This document shows positions 40,724 through 51,002 of a stretch of 64,000 nucleotides of DNA, piece after piece. Position numbers and translations under genes: made by a program. The notes beneath the pieces are model-generated. The model was not told the DNA's origin and searched no databases. It saw only the letters and a list, made by a program, of their open reading frames with translations. The stretch is from Cladorrhinum sp. PSN259 (taxonomy: Eukaryota > Ascomycota > Sordariomycetes > Sordariales > Podosporaceae): the NCBI GenBank assembly GCA_033725935.1, contig MU867071.1, positions 486,392-550,391 on the forward strand, read 5' to 3'. Position 1 is the first letter of the stretch. The number at the start of each line of letters is the position of its first letter.

Positions 40724-41992
40724 ATGCCTGCCATAGAATCTAACGCCTCGCGCGGCGCAGAGAGCGCAAATGTCAATGGCGAACTCAGCTTTCCTCCCGT
40801 CACCAGAGACCATATCCTGCACTGCTCCTACGATGCCTGGTTTCCTAAATATCGCACATCGTGCATCAAATCCAGAATCATCCCATTATCAACAGACTTC
40901 GTCTCCTACATCCGCGAAGACGGCATTGTTCTCGCTGACGAGTGCAACTCTTCCGAACCCGATGACGACGACGACGATGACTGGGAGCCGACAAACCCAT
41001 CCACCGATTACCCGGCCCCTTCTCGGGATCCGAAAGATGAGGCCGAATATTCAGACTCTGAAGAGGGTGAACCTCTCCCTCCTCGTCTTCCACCCAACAA
41101 ACGATTTCCAGAACTTCATGCCCGGATTACCTCTGCGATTGCAGAACTAGGCGGCGCCGTCGCGCCAAAACTCAACTGGTCCTCTCCACGGGATGCGACC
41201 TGGATCTCTCGTTACCCAAACACGGTTAAATGCACCTCAGCCAACGACATCTACGTCTTGCTCAAGTCATCATCCTTCATTTCCCACGACCTCGATCATG
41301 CATTTGACGATACCATCCCGCCATCCCCATTTCCAACATTCCAGCCGGTTCTTGTCCTTAGAGCCTTCTTCAACCCCTTACCAAGTCTCGAATTCAGGTG
41401 CTTCGTCAAGGACAGGAACCTGATCGCCATCACGCAGAGAGATCCCAATTACTATGCGTTTTTGAATTCCCTGAGGCCGCACATCTTGAAAAGGATAAAG
41501 GAGTTTTTCCTCAAGAGGTTAAAGTTTACTTTTCCCGATGCCTGTTTTGTCTTTGATGTATACGTTCCAGAGGCAGACTATGACGATGACGAAGAAAGGC
41601 TGGCAAGGCCTAGGTTGATTGATATCAATCCCTGGGCGCCCAGAACCGACAGCATACTGTTTGATTGGGCTGAATTGTTGGATGTCAGGGTTCAGAGGCC
41701 TGTGCTTGGTGGTGCGTTATCTGAGGCTGATCAGAATCAAACCGGAGAAGAGGGTGAGGATAGTTGGGATGAGAGTGAGGAGGAGGAAGAGGGAGAGTAT
41801 GTGCCGGAACTGAGGATCGTGGAGAAGGATGATCCTTCTGCGTATAATTTCAGCACTCCCGCTTATTCGGCGCATAAGATGCCCAAGGAGGTTGTTGATG
41901 CCAGTCAGGCTGGTGAAGGGGGTATGAGAGAGTTTGCGGAACAGTGGAGGAGGATGCAGGAGGCACAAGAACAGCAGAGACAGGGAAGATGA
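40724..41992 (+). CDS. CDC123: Translation factor eIF2 assembly protein Cdc123
   Basis: Intronless, 422 aa. Cdc123 is an ATP-grasp-like chaperone that joins eIF2 gamma to the other eIF2 subunits. Family blocks are ILHCSYDAWFPKYRTSCIKS, then an acidic DDDDDDDW loop. Further blocks are APKLNWSSPRDATWI, NDIYVLLKSSSFISHDLDHAFD, PVLVLRAFFNPLPSLEFRCFVK and LIAITQRDPNYYAFL. The ATP-site motif RPRLIDINPWAPRTDSILFDW follows. The C-terminal 80 residues are acidic, with the conserved end VVDASQAGEGGMREFAEQWR. The ATG at 40724 is the first in frame. A divergent promoter is shared with IMP3. Confidence 0.95.
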   Translation: MPAIESNASRGAESANVNGELSFPPVTRDHILHCSYDAWFPKYRTSCIKSRIIPLSTDFVSYIREDGIVLADECNSSEPDDDDDDDWEPTNPSTDYPAPSRDPKDEAEYSDSEEGEPLPPRLPPNKRFPELHARITSAIAELGGAVAPKLNWSSPRDATWISRYPNTVKCTSANDIYVLLKSSSFISHDLDHAFDDTIPPSPFPTFQPVLVLRAFFNPLPSLEFRCFVKDRNLIAITQRDPNYYAFLNSLRPHILKRIKEFFLKRLKFTFPDACFVFDVYVPEADYDDDEERLARPRLIDINPWAPRTDSILFDWAELLDVRVQRPVLGGALSEADQNQTGEEGEDSWDESEEEEEGEYVPELRIVEKDDPSAYNFSTPAYSAHKMPKEVVDASQAGEGGMREFAEQWRRMQEAQEQQRQGR

Positions 41993-42517
41993 ATTGTCTT
42001 TTTAGTTCCTGGTCGTGAGAAGCAGAGAGAGGCTCGACGGGCAATGAAGGCCAAGGAACAGGATAAGAGGGGGGAAGGGATCCAGAGATCGATAGATAGA
42101 CCTGCAGGCAGAATTGCTCCCCAAGAAACCCCGCTCAATATCTACCAAGATAATGCATAGCTAGTAGAGACACTGAGCTGGTGTGTTTGATGCGATTTTA
42201 GCAACGGTAAGAATTGTACAATCACACATCACTCTTGAAAACCAAGGATTCCTTTCTGCATCATGCACGCCCCCTACGGTTGAACTAATGTCCCTAAAAT
42301 AGTATCCACATGCCAGAATCTGGGGAAAGCTTGCAGCCAAAAGCTCCATCCAAAAAATCAAAGTGGGGGCGCGATTGGGGAATTGCTTGGACATCGCTTT
42401 CGTCGCATCCCAGGTACGAGTAGTAATCTTGGAAATCTCTCTTCCAACCAATATCCCAGTTTTCACTCCTTTAAATCCATTTCCTAAACCATATCTACTC
42501 ACACAACACAAAGAAAT
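41993..42517. other. Intergenic between CDC123 and PRP38
   Basis: The 525 bp hold the CDC123 3' end and the PRP38 promoter. No other feature is recognised. Confidence 0.55.
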
Positions 42518-43420
42518 ATGCCACCCAAAACAGAATACCACCGCGCAGACGAACGCGCCTTCCTAGACGAGCGCGGCACCTCAGCAGCGCTTGCGCCCAA
42601 CGGCCTAAACCCAGCAACCATCCTCGAGAAAGCAGTCCGCGAGCGCATCGTCGATTCCTACTTTTACAAAGAACAGTGCTTCGCCATCAACGAGGCCGAC
42701 ATCGTCGACCGAGTCGTACAATACGTGGAATTCATAGGCGGCGTGACGGGCGTGACGCAAAAGCCCACGCCTTTTCTCTGCCTCGCGTTCAAGCTACTGC
42801 AGCTCGCGCCGTCGGACGAAATACTAGACGAGTACCTGAATTTCGGAGGGGAAAAGTTCAAGTACCTGAGAGCGCTGGCGGTTTTTTATATCCGGCTGAC
42901 GAGGCAGGACAAGGATGTCTACACGAGGCTGGAGCCGTTTCTGGAGGACAGGAGGAAGCTGAAGCGAAAGGGCAGAACGGGCATGACGTTGACTTATATG
43001 GATGTGTTTGTGGACGATTTGCTGACCAAGGATCGGGTTTGCGCTACAAGTTTGTGGAAGATGAGGAGGAGGGACATACTGGAGGATTTGGAGGTCTTGG
43101 AGCCTAGGGTTAGCCCGTTGGGGAACTTGGAAGATTTGTTGGAGGAGGAGGAAGAAGAGGAGGGGGATAATGATGTGGAGATGAAGGATGGCGATGCGAA
43201 TGGGCTTGAAGATGGGGAGTATGAGAGTGAGTCGGTAAGGTCTATGAGTAGGAGTAGGAGTAGGAGTAGGAGTAGGAGTAGGAGTAGGAGTAGGAGTAGG
43301 AGTAGGAGTAGGAGTAGGAGTAGGAGTAGGAGTAGGAGTCGGAGGAGGAGTAGAAGTAGGAGCAGGGGTGACGCTAGGAGTAGGTCTAGGACTAGGCGCA
43401 CGAGCAGGAGTAGATCTTGA
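42518..43420 (+). CDS. PRP38: Pre-mRNA-splicing factor Prp38 with C-terminal RS repeat
   Basis: Intronless, 300 aa. Prp38 is a B-complex protein needed for spliceosome activation. The PRP38 domain (about 25-190) contains LNPATILEKAVRERIVDSYF, then YKEQCFAINEADIVDRV. It also contains FIGGVTGVTQKPTPFLCLAFKLLQL, FKYLRALAVFYIRLT and the MTLTYMDVFVDDLL block. An acidic linker follows (EEEEEEEGDND). The C-terminal 60 residues are an almost pure Arg-Ser run encoded by a hexanucleotide array (separate entry), as in animal and plant PRP38 but absent from yeast Prp38. A long antisense poly-Leu frame is a shadow of this repeat. Confidence 0.95.
   Translation: MPPKTEYHRADERAFLDERGTSAALAPNGLNPATILEKAVRERIVDSYFYKEQCFAINEADIVDRVVQYVEFIGGVTGVTQKPTPFLCLAFKLLQLAPSDEILDEYLNFGGEKFKYLRALAVFYIRLTRQDKDVYTRLEPFLEDRRKLKRKGRTGMTLTYMDVFVDDLLTKDRVCATSLWKMRRRDILEDLEVLEPRVSPLGNLEDLLEEEEEEEGDNDVEMKDGDANGLEDGEYESESVRSMSRSRSRSRSRSRSRSRSRSRSRSRSRSRSRSRRRSRSRSRGDARSRSRTRRTSRSRS
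43246..43339 (+). repeat. (AGTAGG)n hexanucleotide array encoding Ser-Arg
   Basis: About 15 nearly perfect AGTAGG units in frame within the end of PRP38, encoding alternating Ser (AGT) and Arg (AGG). The identical codons throughout point to recent slippage expansion. Downstream RS residues use mixed codons. Confidence 0.92.
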
Positions 43421-43958
43421 GAGGTGCTATAAATAGAGAGGATGAATTGCTCATGCGAAAAGGCTTTGGAGCCGATGAGAATCATCTCCATTTGAAGTGA
43501 TCCACAGAACTGTCTATCCTATCTCGGACTGGTGGTCCTTTTGTTCCCCAGTTCTCTTCTTCGTCCATATGATCATGTTCCGTAAGTCTTTCTGCAGTGA
43601 CCTCAGAACGGGTCCTTCTCTCGAAGGTATGGATGGCAACTTGTCGTCTTGACCAGATTCCCAGTACGATAATGGGAGAAGTGGATCGAAGTAACCCGTG
43701 CATGTAAAGACTATATTTCCCAAACCGTGGAATTTGCATCATTGGCTCTCCCCTTATTTTGGATGGTAGAAAAAGTCTCTATCTACACCTAAACGAGCAG
43801 CAATCGCTCAGATATCAAGTAGCATGCTTGGGGCACGCCACACCTTAGCCAACCACAGGTTCCAGCCGGGGATAATGAATAAGTATTCTTGGGTATCATT
43901 TCATATTGGCTTTCCTTCAAAGCCCGTAAACGTTGCTCCACCGGAAAAGAAATCAAAA
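43421..43958. other. Convergent 3' region PRP38 / DRE2
   Basis: The 538 bp lie between two convergent stop codons. Short minus-strand frames (43482-43742) have no recognised domain. Confidence 0.5.
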
Positions 43959-45102
43959 TCAGATCTGAGCAACGTTGTTCAAGATCTTGACTTCCTCGCC
44001 TGGCTTGAAAGCCGGAAGACCGGTGTAGGGGCACTATATCCAATATTTGTCAGCTGCTTGGTCGTGAGGGCATGGCCGTATAAAAGTAACCTACATCTGC
44101 GCATCTGAAAGCATCACCTAGGTAACAGCTATTGCAAGACCCCGTCTTGCCTTGTACGGTAAAATCGAGCTCTGTTAGGTCCTCGGACTGCAGCTTCAGA
44201 GTCTTCAGGCCCTGGTCTGCCTTCTCGCGACGGGTCTTGTCTTCAGCTTCAAGTCTCTCTGCGAGACCACATGTGCTACAACATCATATCAGCCTTCAGA
44301 AAGGGTGATCGAAGACAAGAAAAAGGGAAGAAACATACCAATCTTTACAAGCCCTCTTTTTTTTCCCGGGCTGAGGTGCACACTCAGGAGGCTGCTGGAT
44401 CTCTCGATACATGTCATCCTCAGTCAACAACGTATTCTCATCAACGATATCGTCATCATCCTCCGCATCCAAGTCCAAATCATCGCTGAAATCAACGAAG
44501 CCGACTCCGGATGGCGCAGCCGGCGCAGACTTCTTTGCACCCCCACTGAGATTGAGGGGCACACTGCCATCCGCCGCGGGAGCAGTCTTCTTCTTCAAGC
44601 CAAACCTCAACGGAACGACCTCTTCTTCCGCATACTCCGGCTTCACGAACCCGTCCCCGCTCTCGCCAGCGACCAAACCTGCAAGCACAGCCTCCTTCTC
44701 CTCTACCGAGCTGCCCTGTCCTAAGCTCCCGTCTTCGCTTCTTAGCTGCCCGCCTGCCTTGAGAGCCGGAACAAGCTTAGCCCAAACTTCTCTGTGTGAT
44801 AGCAAGGGTGCGGCCTCGGCTCGACGACTGCCGTCTGGGTCAGTCAGGACGAGGATGAGATCGTAGGTGGCTGCGGGTAGCGAGATGAGGTTCGCCGCAA
44901 GGCGATCGAGCATTTGTAGGTCTGTGAGTGCTCGCTGGTAGACTGAAAACAGAGAGTTGAGGCGGCTTTCGCTATCTGGGCGGGATGTGAGAGATGGAGG
45001 GGCAAGGAGGAGGGTTCGGCGCTCGCTAGAGGTGGCATGTGTGGGAGCAGCGACCCCAAAGTCGAGGTCGGGCGTCGTGTCGATCATGACTGATGGTGGC
45101 AT
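43959..45102 (-). CDS. DRE2: Cytosolic Fe-S cluster assembly protein Dre2 (anamorsin)
   Basis: Three exons, 45102..44339, 44275..44095 and 44033..43959, join to 339 aa. Dre2 receives electrons from Tah18 for cytosolic-nuclear Fe-S protein assembly. The N-terminus MPPSVMIDTTPDLDF is typical of fungi and leads a degenerate methyltransferase-like domain (to about residue 160). The linker ends VDFSDDLDLDAEDDDDIVDE. The CIAPIN1 domain has cluster site A (ECAPQPGKKKRACKDCTCG, built across intron 1) and site B (CNSC and CADC, with the last Cys from exon 3). The C-terminus is YTGLPAFKPGEEVKILNN, then VAQI. Introns are GTATGT..GTAG and GTAGGT..ATAG. Confidence 0.95.
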
Positions 45103-45957
45103 TTTCGGAGCTTCTGATGGTGTGAACAAAAGAGAAAATGAAAGATGGAAATGCTGTAAACTTGTCGAAGTAGTAGCAACAGCGAGAAGTTAGACGAGGG
45201 ACTCAGCCATAGGTATAGAGGGGTCAAAATTACGGAGCAGCGTCCCACTTGGTCCAGAACTTGATTGCTAATGCAAGAATTTTAGATAGGTGGGTATGCT
45301 GGTAACTGAGTTTGGCGGGAAATGTTTTTATCAATCCATTCGCCACCCACTTGCACTGATGGTGATTACACAAGTATCCCCGCGGAGGGGCCGTTGAGCC
45401 GATATCGGAGCTACCTTTTCGTGGGACAGATGGGATATTCTCAAGATGGTATAATATTGTAGTGTCAAGTAGAGAAATACAGTACAAGCGGCAGAAACCG
45501 ATTATCTGGTCGATGACATCCGCGGGGTCACCCGTGTGACCCGCTTGCGATGGGGTATCGCGCAGCCAACAACAAATAACGGAGACTGCAATGGCACACT
45601 CCGTACCTTGTACCACATTTAACATGTGAACACCATATCTTATCGAACTTTCAAGTGATCGGTTATCTCATTCAAGTTTGCGATGAAATGCTTGCCGTTA
45701 CGCTGAACGGTTTCAAGTTCAATCAAACCTTGGCCACCTGCCCATCAGTTGGCAGCAAGTCCGTCTTCCATTCCATTGATCCCTGCATTATTTTGCGAAA
45801 GCTTGGCAATTCGTCCTCACTTCTCCAAACTCGCACCGCGACGCATCAACACATTTTATCAACCTACTATCCACCACACCTTTCTTTCAAAACTACGAAT
45901 AACCCCACATCTGCCAATTGCTCAGTTCCTCATACCCATCGATAAGCATAGAAAAGA
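45103..45957. promoter_or_regulatory. Divergent intergenic region DRE2 / PRP11
   Basis: About 855 bp. A 131-codon minus-strand frame (45625..45230) has an ATG but no domain, odd composition and no exon partner. I do not call it. No RNA gene is recognised. Confidence 0.5.
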
Positions 45958-46701
45958 ATGGATTATCAAAACAGAGCCGGCTCCAAATTCGGCGGCGGCG
46001 GTGTCGCCTCACACAGCGCAACGAACGCCGACCGCCGCGAGCGACTACGCAAGCTCGCCCTAGAACAGATCGACCTCGACAAGGATCCCTATATCTTCAA
46101 AAACCATCTCGGTTCCTTCGAGTGCCGCTTGTGTCTTACAGTCCATCAAAATGACGGTTCATATCTCGCCCACACCCAAGGAAAGAAACATCAAACGAAC
46201 CTTGCACGTCGCGCAGCTAGAGAACAGAAAGAAGGCAAAGGAGAAGTGGATCCTCAGACTGGTCTCCCTGTCGGTGTCGTCGGCGCTGGTTTCGCCGCTC
46301 TCGGTTTGGGCGCCGGTGGCCCAAGAAGAAATGTTGTCAAGATTGGACGACCAGGGTACAAGATCACCAAGGTTCGCGATCCGATTACGAGACAACAAGG
46401 ATTATTATTTCAGCTGCAGTATCCTGATATTGGTACGGGAATCACACCGAAGTGGCAAGTGATGAGCTCCTTCACGCAGCAGGTAGAGGAGCCGGACAGG
46501 AATTTCCAGTACTTGCTTGTCGCGGCGGAACCCTACGAAACCTGCGGTTTCAAGATACCCGCCAGGGAGCTAGACAAGCGCGAGGACAGACAGTTTGAGT
46601 TTTGGGATCCGGATAGCAAGGAGTACTGGGTACAGATTATGTTCATGACGGAGAGAGAAGAGAGATTTGGTGCCGCGCCTGGATTGACTGGGAGGAGATG
46701 A
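45958..46701 (+). CDS. PRP11: SF3a complex subunit Prp11 (SF3A2)
   Basis: Intronless, 247 aa. Prp11 is the SF3a66 homologue, part of the U2 snRNP and required for pre-spliceosome formation. The N-terminus MDYQNRAGSKFGGGGVASHS is a family signature. It is followed by ERLRKLALEQIDLDKDPYIFKNHLGSFECRLC, a matrin-type C2H2 finger (CRLC with HTQGKKH). The conserved block VVKIGRPGYKITKVRDPITRQQGLLFQLQYPDI comes next, then WQVMSSFTQQVEEPDRNFQYLLVAAEPYETCGFKIP. The C-terminus KEYWVQIMFMTEREERF is complete. Unlike the animal protein there is no long Pro-rich heptad tail. Confidence 0.97.
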   Translation: MDYQNRAGSKFGGGGVASHSATNADRRERLRKLALEQIDLDKDPYIFKNHLGSFECRLCLTVHQNDGSYLAHTQGKKHQTNLARRAAREQKEGKGEVDPQTGLPVGVVGAGFAALGLGAGGPRRNVVKIGRPGYKITKVRDPITRQQGLLFQLQYPDIGTGITPKWQVMSSFTQQVEEPDRNFQYLLVAAEPYETCGFKIPARELDKREDRQFEFWDPDSKEYWVQIMFMTEREERFGAAPGLTGRR

Positions 46702-47318
46702 TAGTTTGCCCTTCTGGATGCATCGTCCCCAAGGAACCGGTGGATACTTAGGTACACGTAAATCCGTTCGCGCACCCAACTGATGATACCCGTTGAACAT
46801 GCGATCTTTTGTAGTCATAGAGTGACACTAATGGAACTTAATTTTCATAAACAGCAAAAGTCTCTTGAGAAACTGATTCCACACCCCATGCTTCGGAAAT
46901 TGTATTTCTCGATATGCTGTTCTTGAATGTGAATTGGTTTCTCCAAAACTTGCGGCAGGCAAAAGGCGTATCACTCATAACGCCAAGACGGCCCCAGGCC
47001 GATAGACAGGCATCGGCGCTGTTCTGGAAATCCCAAAGCCAATCGATAAGCTTAGATATTGGATAGGTGGGTCCACGAACTTTTGAAGAATTTCCAACCC
47101 CTCCACCAAAAAAAGCGGACAACGACCCTGCTTGTGATCTTTCGCTGCAGAGATCCCCTACAGCAGTGACCCCGATTTTTCCTTCACCTCGAAGACTACA
47201 ACCACCATCGCATACCCAAATTTCCAGAAGGCGCTTCAGACAAGGACGGCCCGATCTTCGCACCAAAAAGCTATATAATTTCTTTATATTCCCGATCACC
47301 AACATACATACTTTCAAG
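46702..47318. other. Intergenic between PRP11 and PNO1
   Basis: The 617 bp hold the PRP11 3' end and PNO1 promoter. A large antisense frame (47752-46838) spans it and PNO1 exon 1 but has no recognised features and is rejected. Confidence 0.5.
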
Positions 47319-48282
47319 ATGCCTGCACCAACTGCCAGGCTGCTGCAGCCGACGGACCAGGCGCCCGAGACCTTCAATGTCCCCGTTGTTGCCGAGCAAG
47401 ATGACGAACTCCTTCTTGATGTGCAAGATGTCAACCCGACAGAGCTGAGTGCTCCCCCACCAGCCTCAGATGATACGGAAATGGTTGTCGATGAGGAGGG
47501 TCGCCCGCGATTTGCGCCTGGAAAGGATGTGGTACGTTGGGAAATTTGTCCGGGAACTGAAGTGGAGAATGTTGGACTGATGCTGATGGTCTGGTTATAG
47601 GATCCCGTCCGCCGTGCTGAGACCAGAAAGGTGCCAATTCCGCCAAACCGCATGTCTGCGCTCAAAAACAACTGGACCAAGATGTACGAGTCCCCCAATA
47701 CAAAGGGGCCATGCGCAGAGTTGCTCACATTCCAGTCATAGTTACCCACCACTTGTCGAGCACTGCAAGCTCCAGGTCCGCATGAACGTTAAGGATAAGA
47801 GAGTCGAGCTTCGGTCGAGCAGGTTCACCCAGAGCAACGATTCTCTCCAGATGGGCGCCGACTTCGTTTCTGCCTTCGCCATGGGATTCGACATTGACGA
47901 CGCCATTGCCCTCCTCCGTCTCGATTCGCTCTACATCCAGTCTTTTGACATCAAGGATGTTCGTCAGACGCTCGGCCCGGATGCCTTGGGTCGTGCAATC
48001 GGCCGCATTGCAGGAAAGGACGGCAAGACCAAGTTTGCTATTGAGAATGCTACCAAGACGCGTATTGTTCTTGCTGGGTCGCGGGTACACATCCTGGGAG
48101 CTTTCGAGAATATTGGCATGGCTAGGGAAAGGTATGTTTTTACAGCTTGCTGCTGGGGTTATTAGCTTACCGTTTTTGACTAACGCTTTTTTAGTATCGT
48201 TTCGCTGGTCCTTGGTGCCCAGCCCGGCAAGGTGTATAACAACCTGAGAATAATTGCCGGGAGAATGAAGGAGAGATTTTAA
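47319..48282 (+). CDS. PNO1: KH-domain ribosome assembly factor Pno1 (Dim2)
   Basis: Four exons, 47319..47531, 47601..47683, 47742..48131 and 48195..48282, join to 257 aa. Pno1 binds near the 3' end of 18S rRNA, partners the endonuclease Nob1 and supports dimethylation and cytoplasmic 20S maturation. The N-terminal 75 residues are acidic and variable. Exon 2 encodes DPVRRAETRKVPIPPNRMSAL, then KNNWTKI. Exon 3 holds YPPLVEHCKLQVRMNVKDKRVELRSS, a KH-like domain, then GRIAGKDGKTKFAIENATKTRIVLAG with the GxxG-type loop. Exon 4 ends IVSLVLGAQPGKVYNNLRII, then AGRMKERF. All introns are GT..AG and the phases agree. Confidence 0.95.
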
Positions 48283-49593
48283 AAGCATATGGGCAAGAGG
48301 AAGGAAAAAATCGGAGTACTTGGTACTTGGGGGATAATGGAAATGGGCATTGGGAATTGGCGTTTCAGGAGTTTCTACGACATGACATGAGAGAGGATTT
48401 ACAATTTACGTCCAGCCACTACGATATTAGCAAGTAGATGGCTTCGTTTTGAAGATAACTACATTTACACACAAAGTATACCAAAAAGGCTCGGCACGCA
48501 TTGCTTTGTTCGCTATAAGAGAGTTTCAACCATTTGCTTCTGGCGCAAGGAAATATTAGTTAATGGTCCAAGACATTTGGTATCAGGGGTTATGTATAAA
48601 GTTAGAAAGTTTCAGACAATGGGCATCAGGGGTCGGGTTCTGGTATTCATGGTCTGCAAAAACAGTAATACGAGATGACCTGATGTGAGCCGTGTTGTTT
48701 ATCCTTCAAGCATATCATTCTGACTAAATGCCTGTCTGCATTATGGAAGAAGACAGTTCCGTCCCTAGGATAAACAAGGAGCGGATGAAAAACGTACCAG
48801 TAAACGGAACTAATATGTGTTTTTACTACTTGCCTGTGCTGTTGTCCGGTGAGGAAAACACAGGAGAATAGATGATCATTCAGGCCGGGTAGACAAAATG
48901 ATATGAATTGACCACGAAAGCAAAGGAGAAGATGAGGAGCAAAGGAGAAGATGAGGAGCAGAGGAGGATAGATAGATGAAGAAAATGGAGAAGGAAATGG
49001 ATAGGACGACTCAGATGATCATGATGAGGGGGTCGTAGAGGGAATAAGAGGTGAGGATGTAGGCTTCATAATGGACGACGAGGGAAGTGGAGAGAAAAGG
49101 GAGAGGAGAAGGACGTATATGGAGATGGAGAAGCTCAACTTTGACTGGAGCAACCGTTCAGTTTGCATTAGAGAGGGGCGAACTTCATACAGATATTCCA
49201 TTTGTTGAACACATTATAAAACATAAGGTTTTGGAACATTTTGTCTAGAAGTTAGGTAAATGGGCCGTTAGAATTTGTTGGTGGATAGATTGCGTTAAAG
49301 GTGTTCCATCATGAACTCCATGGCTGGTAAGTAGAAGTATGATTCTATGGAAGTAAACTAACTAAACTAAAGACTACATAAGGATCACATAAATATGCCC
49401 ATCGTCTTCCCAGATCCTATGATACTTTCGCTCACTATAACGCCTTGCCTTGCCTTTCCCTTTCCTTCGGCAGATACATGAGGTATAGCCTACCATTCCT
49501 TTCCTTCCTTGTTGTCGAAATAATAAAACATATCGTCCGCCTATCCCTTCCATTCCCCTCCGTTTCCAAGAGCTCCTTCACATTAAGCCGCTT
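48283..49593. other. Long convergent 3' region PNO1 / MOG1, about 1.3 kb
   Basis: This is the longest plain gene-free gap. It includes a purine-rich stretch with a 19-bp tandem duplication (separate entry) and a 60-codon minus-strand frame without features. No tRNA or snoRNA signature could be recognised by eye. Confidence 0.5.
48920..48957 (+). repeat. 19-bp perfect tandem duplication in purine-rich DNA
   Basis: The unit GCAAAGGAGAAGATGAGGA occurs twice in direct succession (48920-48938 and 48939-48957) within a stretch rich in GA that extends to about 49120. Confidence 0.85.
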
Positions 49594-50284
49594 TTAAACC
49601 TCATTGAACAAACCCCAATTCTTAACAGTAAACGACTCCCAGATCTTGGCCGCATATTCGACAGCATCGCCGATCAGCTCGCCCTGCTTGCCTAGCGCTA
49701 AGTCTACTTCCTCCTCGTCATACTCGCCCTTGATGTGCGGAACATTGATTGTGATCAAGATATCTGTGCTCTCCTTCTCCAGTCTGACAAGCGTCAGAAT
49801 CAATGCCGTGAAGTCTGGCGCGGGACGGCGCGGCGCATTCTCGTCCTCAGAGGATTGGTGCTGTTTTGGTGTTTGCGTCGCAATGAGTGTGTAGGCTGGA
49901 ATATTTTCCTCCCTAAATCATTTATACACTGTTAGTTATAAGGTAATGCGACAATGAGGGAAGGAAAAATGAAAACAAAAAAACCTACAGATGGCTTAAC
50001 TGTGTCTCTGTGGTATTCCAAACCTTGACAGTCTCAACGTCCTCGCCAACAAGCTCCTCGAGGTGTGTGGTGAGTGCGCGACCGTCGCGCTCGATCCCAG
50101 TGCCGGGAGCACCGACACGCTCTGTGATATCAAAGATGATGGAGGTGAAGCCGTCCTTGTCGATGTAGACTTCCTGGTTGTCAGGTACCTGGCGGAGCCT
50201 GCTCACGTCGGCGAAGCTGGAGGGAAGGTCGACGACGATGGCGCCGCCGTAGAGTGGGGTGGGTTCGTATTCGTGAGTGGGCAT
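49594..50284 (-). CDS. MOG1: Ran-binding nuclear import factor Mog1
   Basis: Two exons, 50284..49989 and 49912..49594, join in phase 2 to 204 aa. Mog1 binds Ran (Gsp1) and promotes nucleotide release, supporting nuclear protein import. Signatures are LYGGAIVVDLPSSFADVSRL and RQVPDNQEVYIDKDGFTSII, which match the family's core. The ERVGA and ALTTHLEELVGED segments follow. Exon 2 gives ENIPAYTLIATQTPKQ, then DFTALILTLVRLEKESTDIL. The C-terminus is VKNWGLFNEV. The intron has donor GTAGGT and acceptor TTAG. Confidence 0.92.
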
Positions 50285-50478
50285 TTTTGTATGATGTGTT
50301 TTTGCGCGAAATGGCTATCGAGTTGGAGCAAGACAGGAGCAGGTTAAGGATTGAGTTTGCGACTGGATCAGTGGACTTTGCGATCATCACCAGGCAGCGA
50401 CTTGATCTGAAGGAGCTGATGGGATGGCGGGGTGTGGGGCATCCATTATGATGTATGGGATTGCGGGGTATCTTGCTA
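50285..50478. other. MOG1 upstream flank up to the MITE
   Basis: The roughly 190 bp form the MOG1 promoter-proximal region, bounded by the left TA of the inverted-repeat element. If real, the element sits in the promoter interval upstream of MOG1 and downstream of ALG14. Confidence 0.5.
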
Positions 50479-50825
50479 CAGTCAGGTCTGCATACAAGCA
50501 TCAGCTCCGGGCCAGGCCATCTGACCGTTATAACAAGTTTATGCTTAAAGCCATGGAGACGCACGGACCATATAACAACATATAACCCTAACCCTAGTGC
50601 CAACTTGAGAATGGAAAAGCCTCAAAATCTGTGAAACTCAGGGTTCTATATAGGGAAATTTCCCTGGACATACCGATATATATGGGGGCTTGGCAGGAAT
50701 TCCTAAGCATCAATTCAATAGCTAGGTTATGCTTATTTCCCATACAAAAATGGTGGAGCCAGGCATTTTGACCGGTAAATCGAGGTTATGCTTATAATCT
50801 TGATGCCTGTATGCAGACCTGACTG
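50479..50825. mobile_element. Mariner/pogo-like MITE (non-autonomous TIR element), 347 bp
   Basis: Both ends carry the same 25-bp inverted sequence starting CAGTCAGGTCTGCATACA, with a single mismatch (left 50479-50503, right 50801-50825). Each end is flanked by the dinucleotide TA, as expected from Tc1/mariner-type insertion. No transposase frame is present. Inside, an imperfect direct repeat of about 37 bp (CCAGG..GACCG..TTATGCTTA) occurs near the left end at about 50510-50547 and near the right end at about 50757-50794. An AACCCTAACCCTAG stretch lies at 50583-50596. The element separates MOG1 and ALG14. Confidence 0.8.
50583..50596. repeat. Telomere-like repeat inside the MITE
   Basis: AACCCTAACCCTAG contains two TTAGGG units on the opposite strand and lies within the TIR element, so it may be part of the transposon family's sequence. 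Confidence 0.6.
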
Positions 50826-51002
50826 TACTGTGCCACAAATAGATGAGTGTGTGCAACCTTGTTTATGACTCCAGGTTGGACGCAGTGTACTCCATGTCTC
50901 AAGTCTTCATGTGATTTATGCACGCCATTCCTCGATATCTGCTGATATATTCAGCCCATCTCTCAACTGTCACAGAGTACTCTCTATACTCCAACTTATC
51001 AC

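Noticed and set aside
42994..43491. Long antisense frame with a poly-Leu run
   Set aside because: It is the complement of the AGTAGG array in PRP38, and the remaining sequence has no membrane-protein context or homology.
45230..45625. 131-codon minus-strand frame upstream of PRP11
   Set aside because: It has an ATG but no domain, no exon partners and irregular composition. Not enough to call a gene.
46838..47752. 304-codon minus-strand frame over the PRP11-PNO1 gap
   Set aside because: It overlaps PNO1 exon 1 in antisense, has no recognisable domain, and its Ser-rich composition is a reflection of coding DNA on the other strand.
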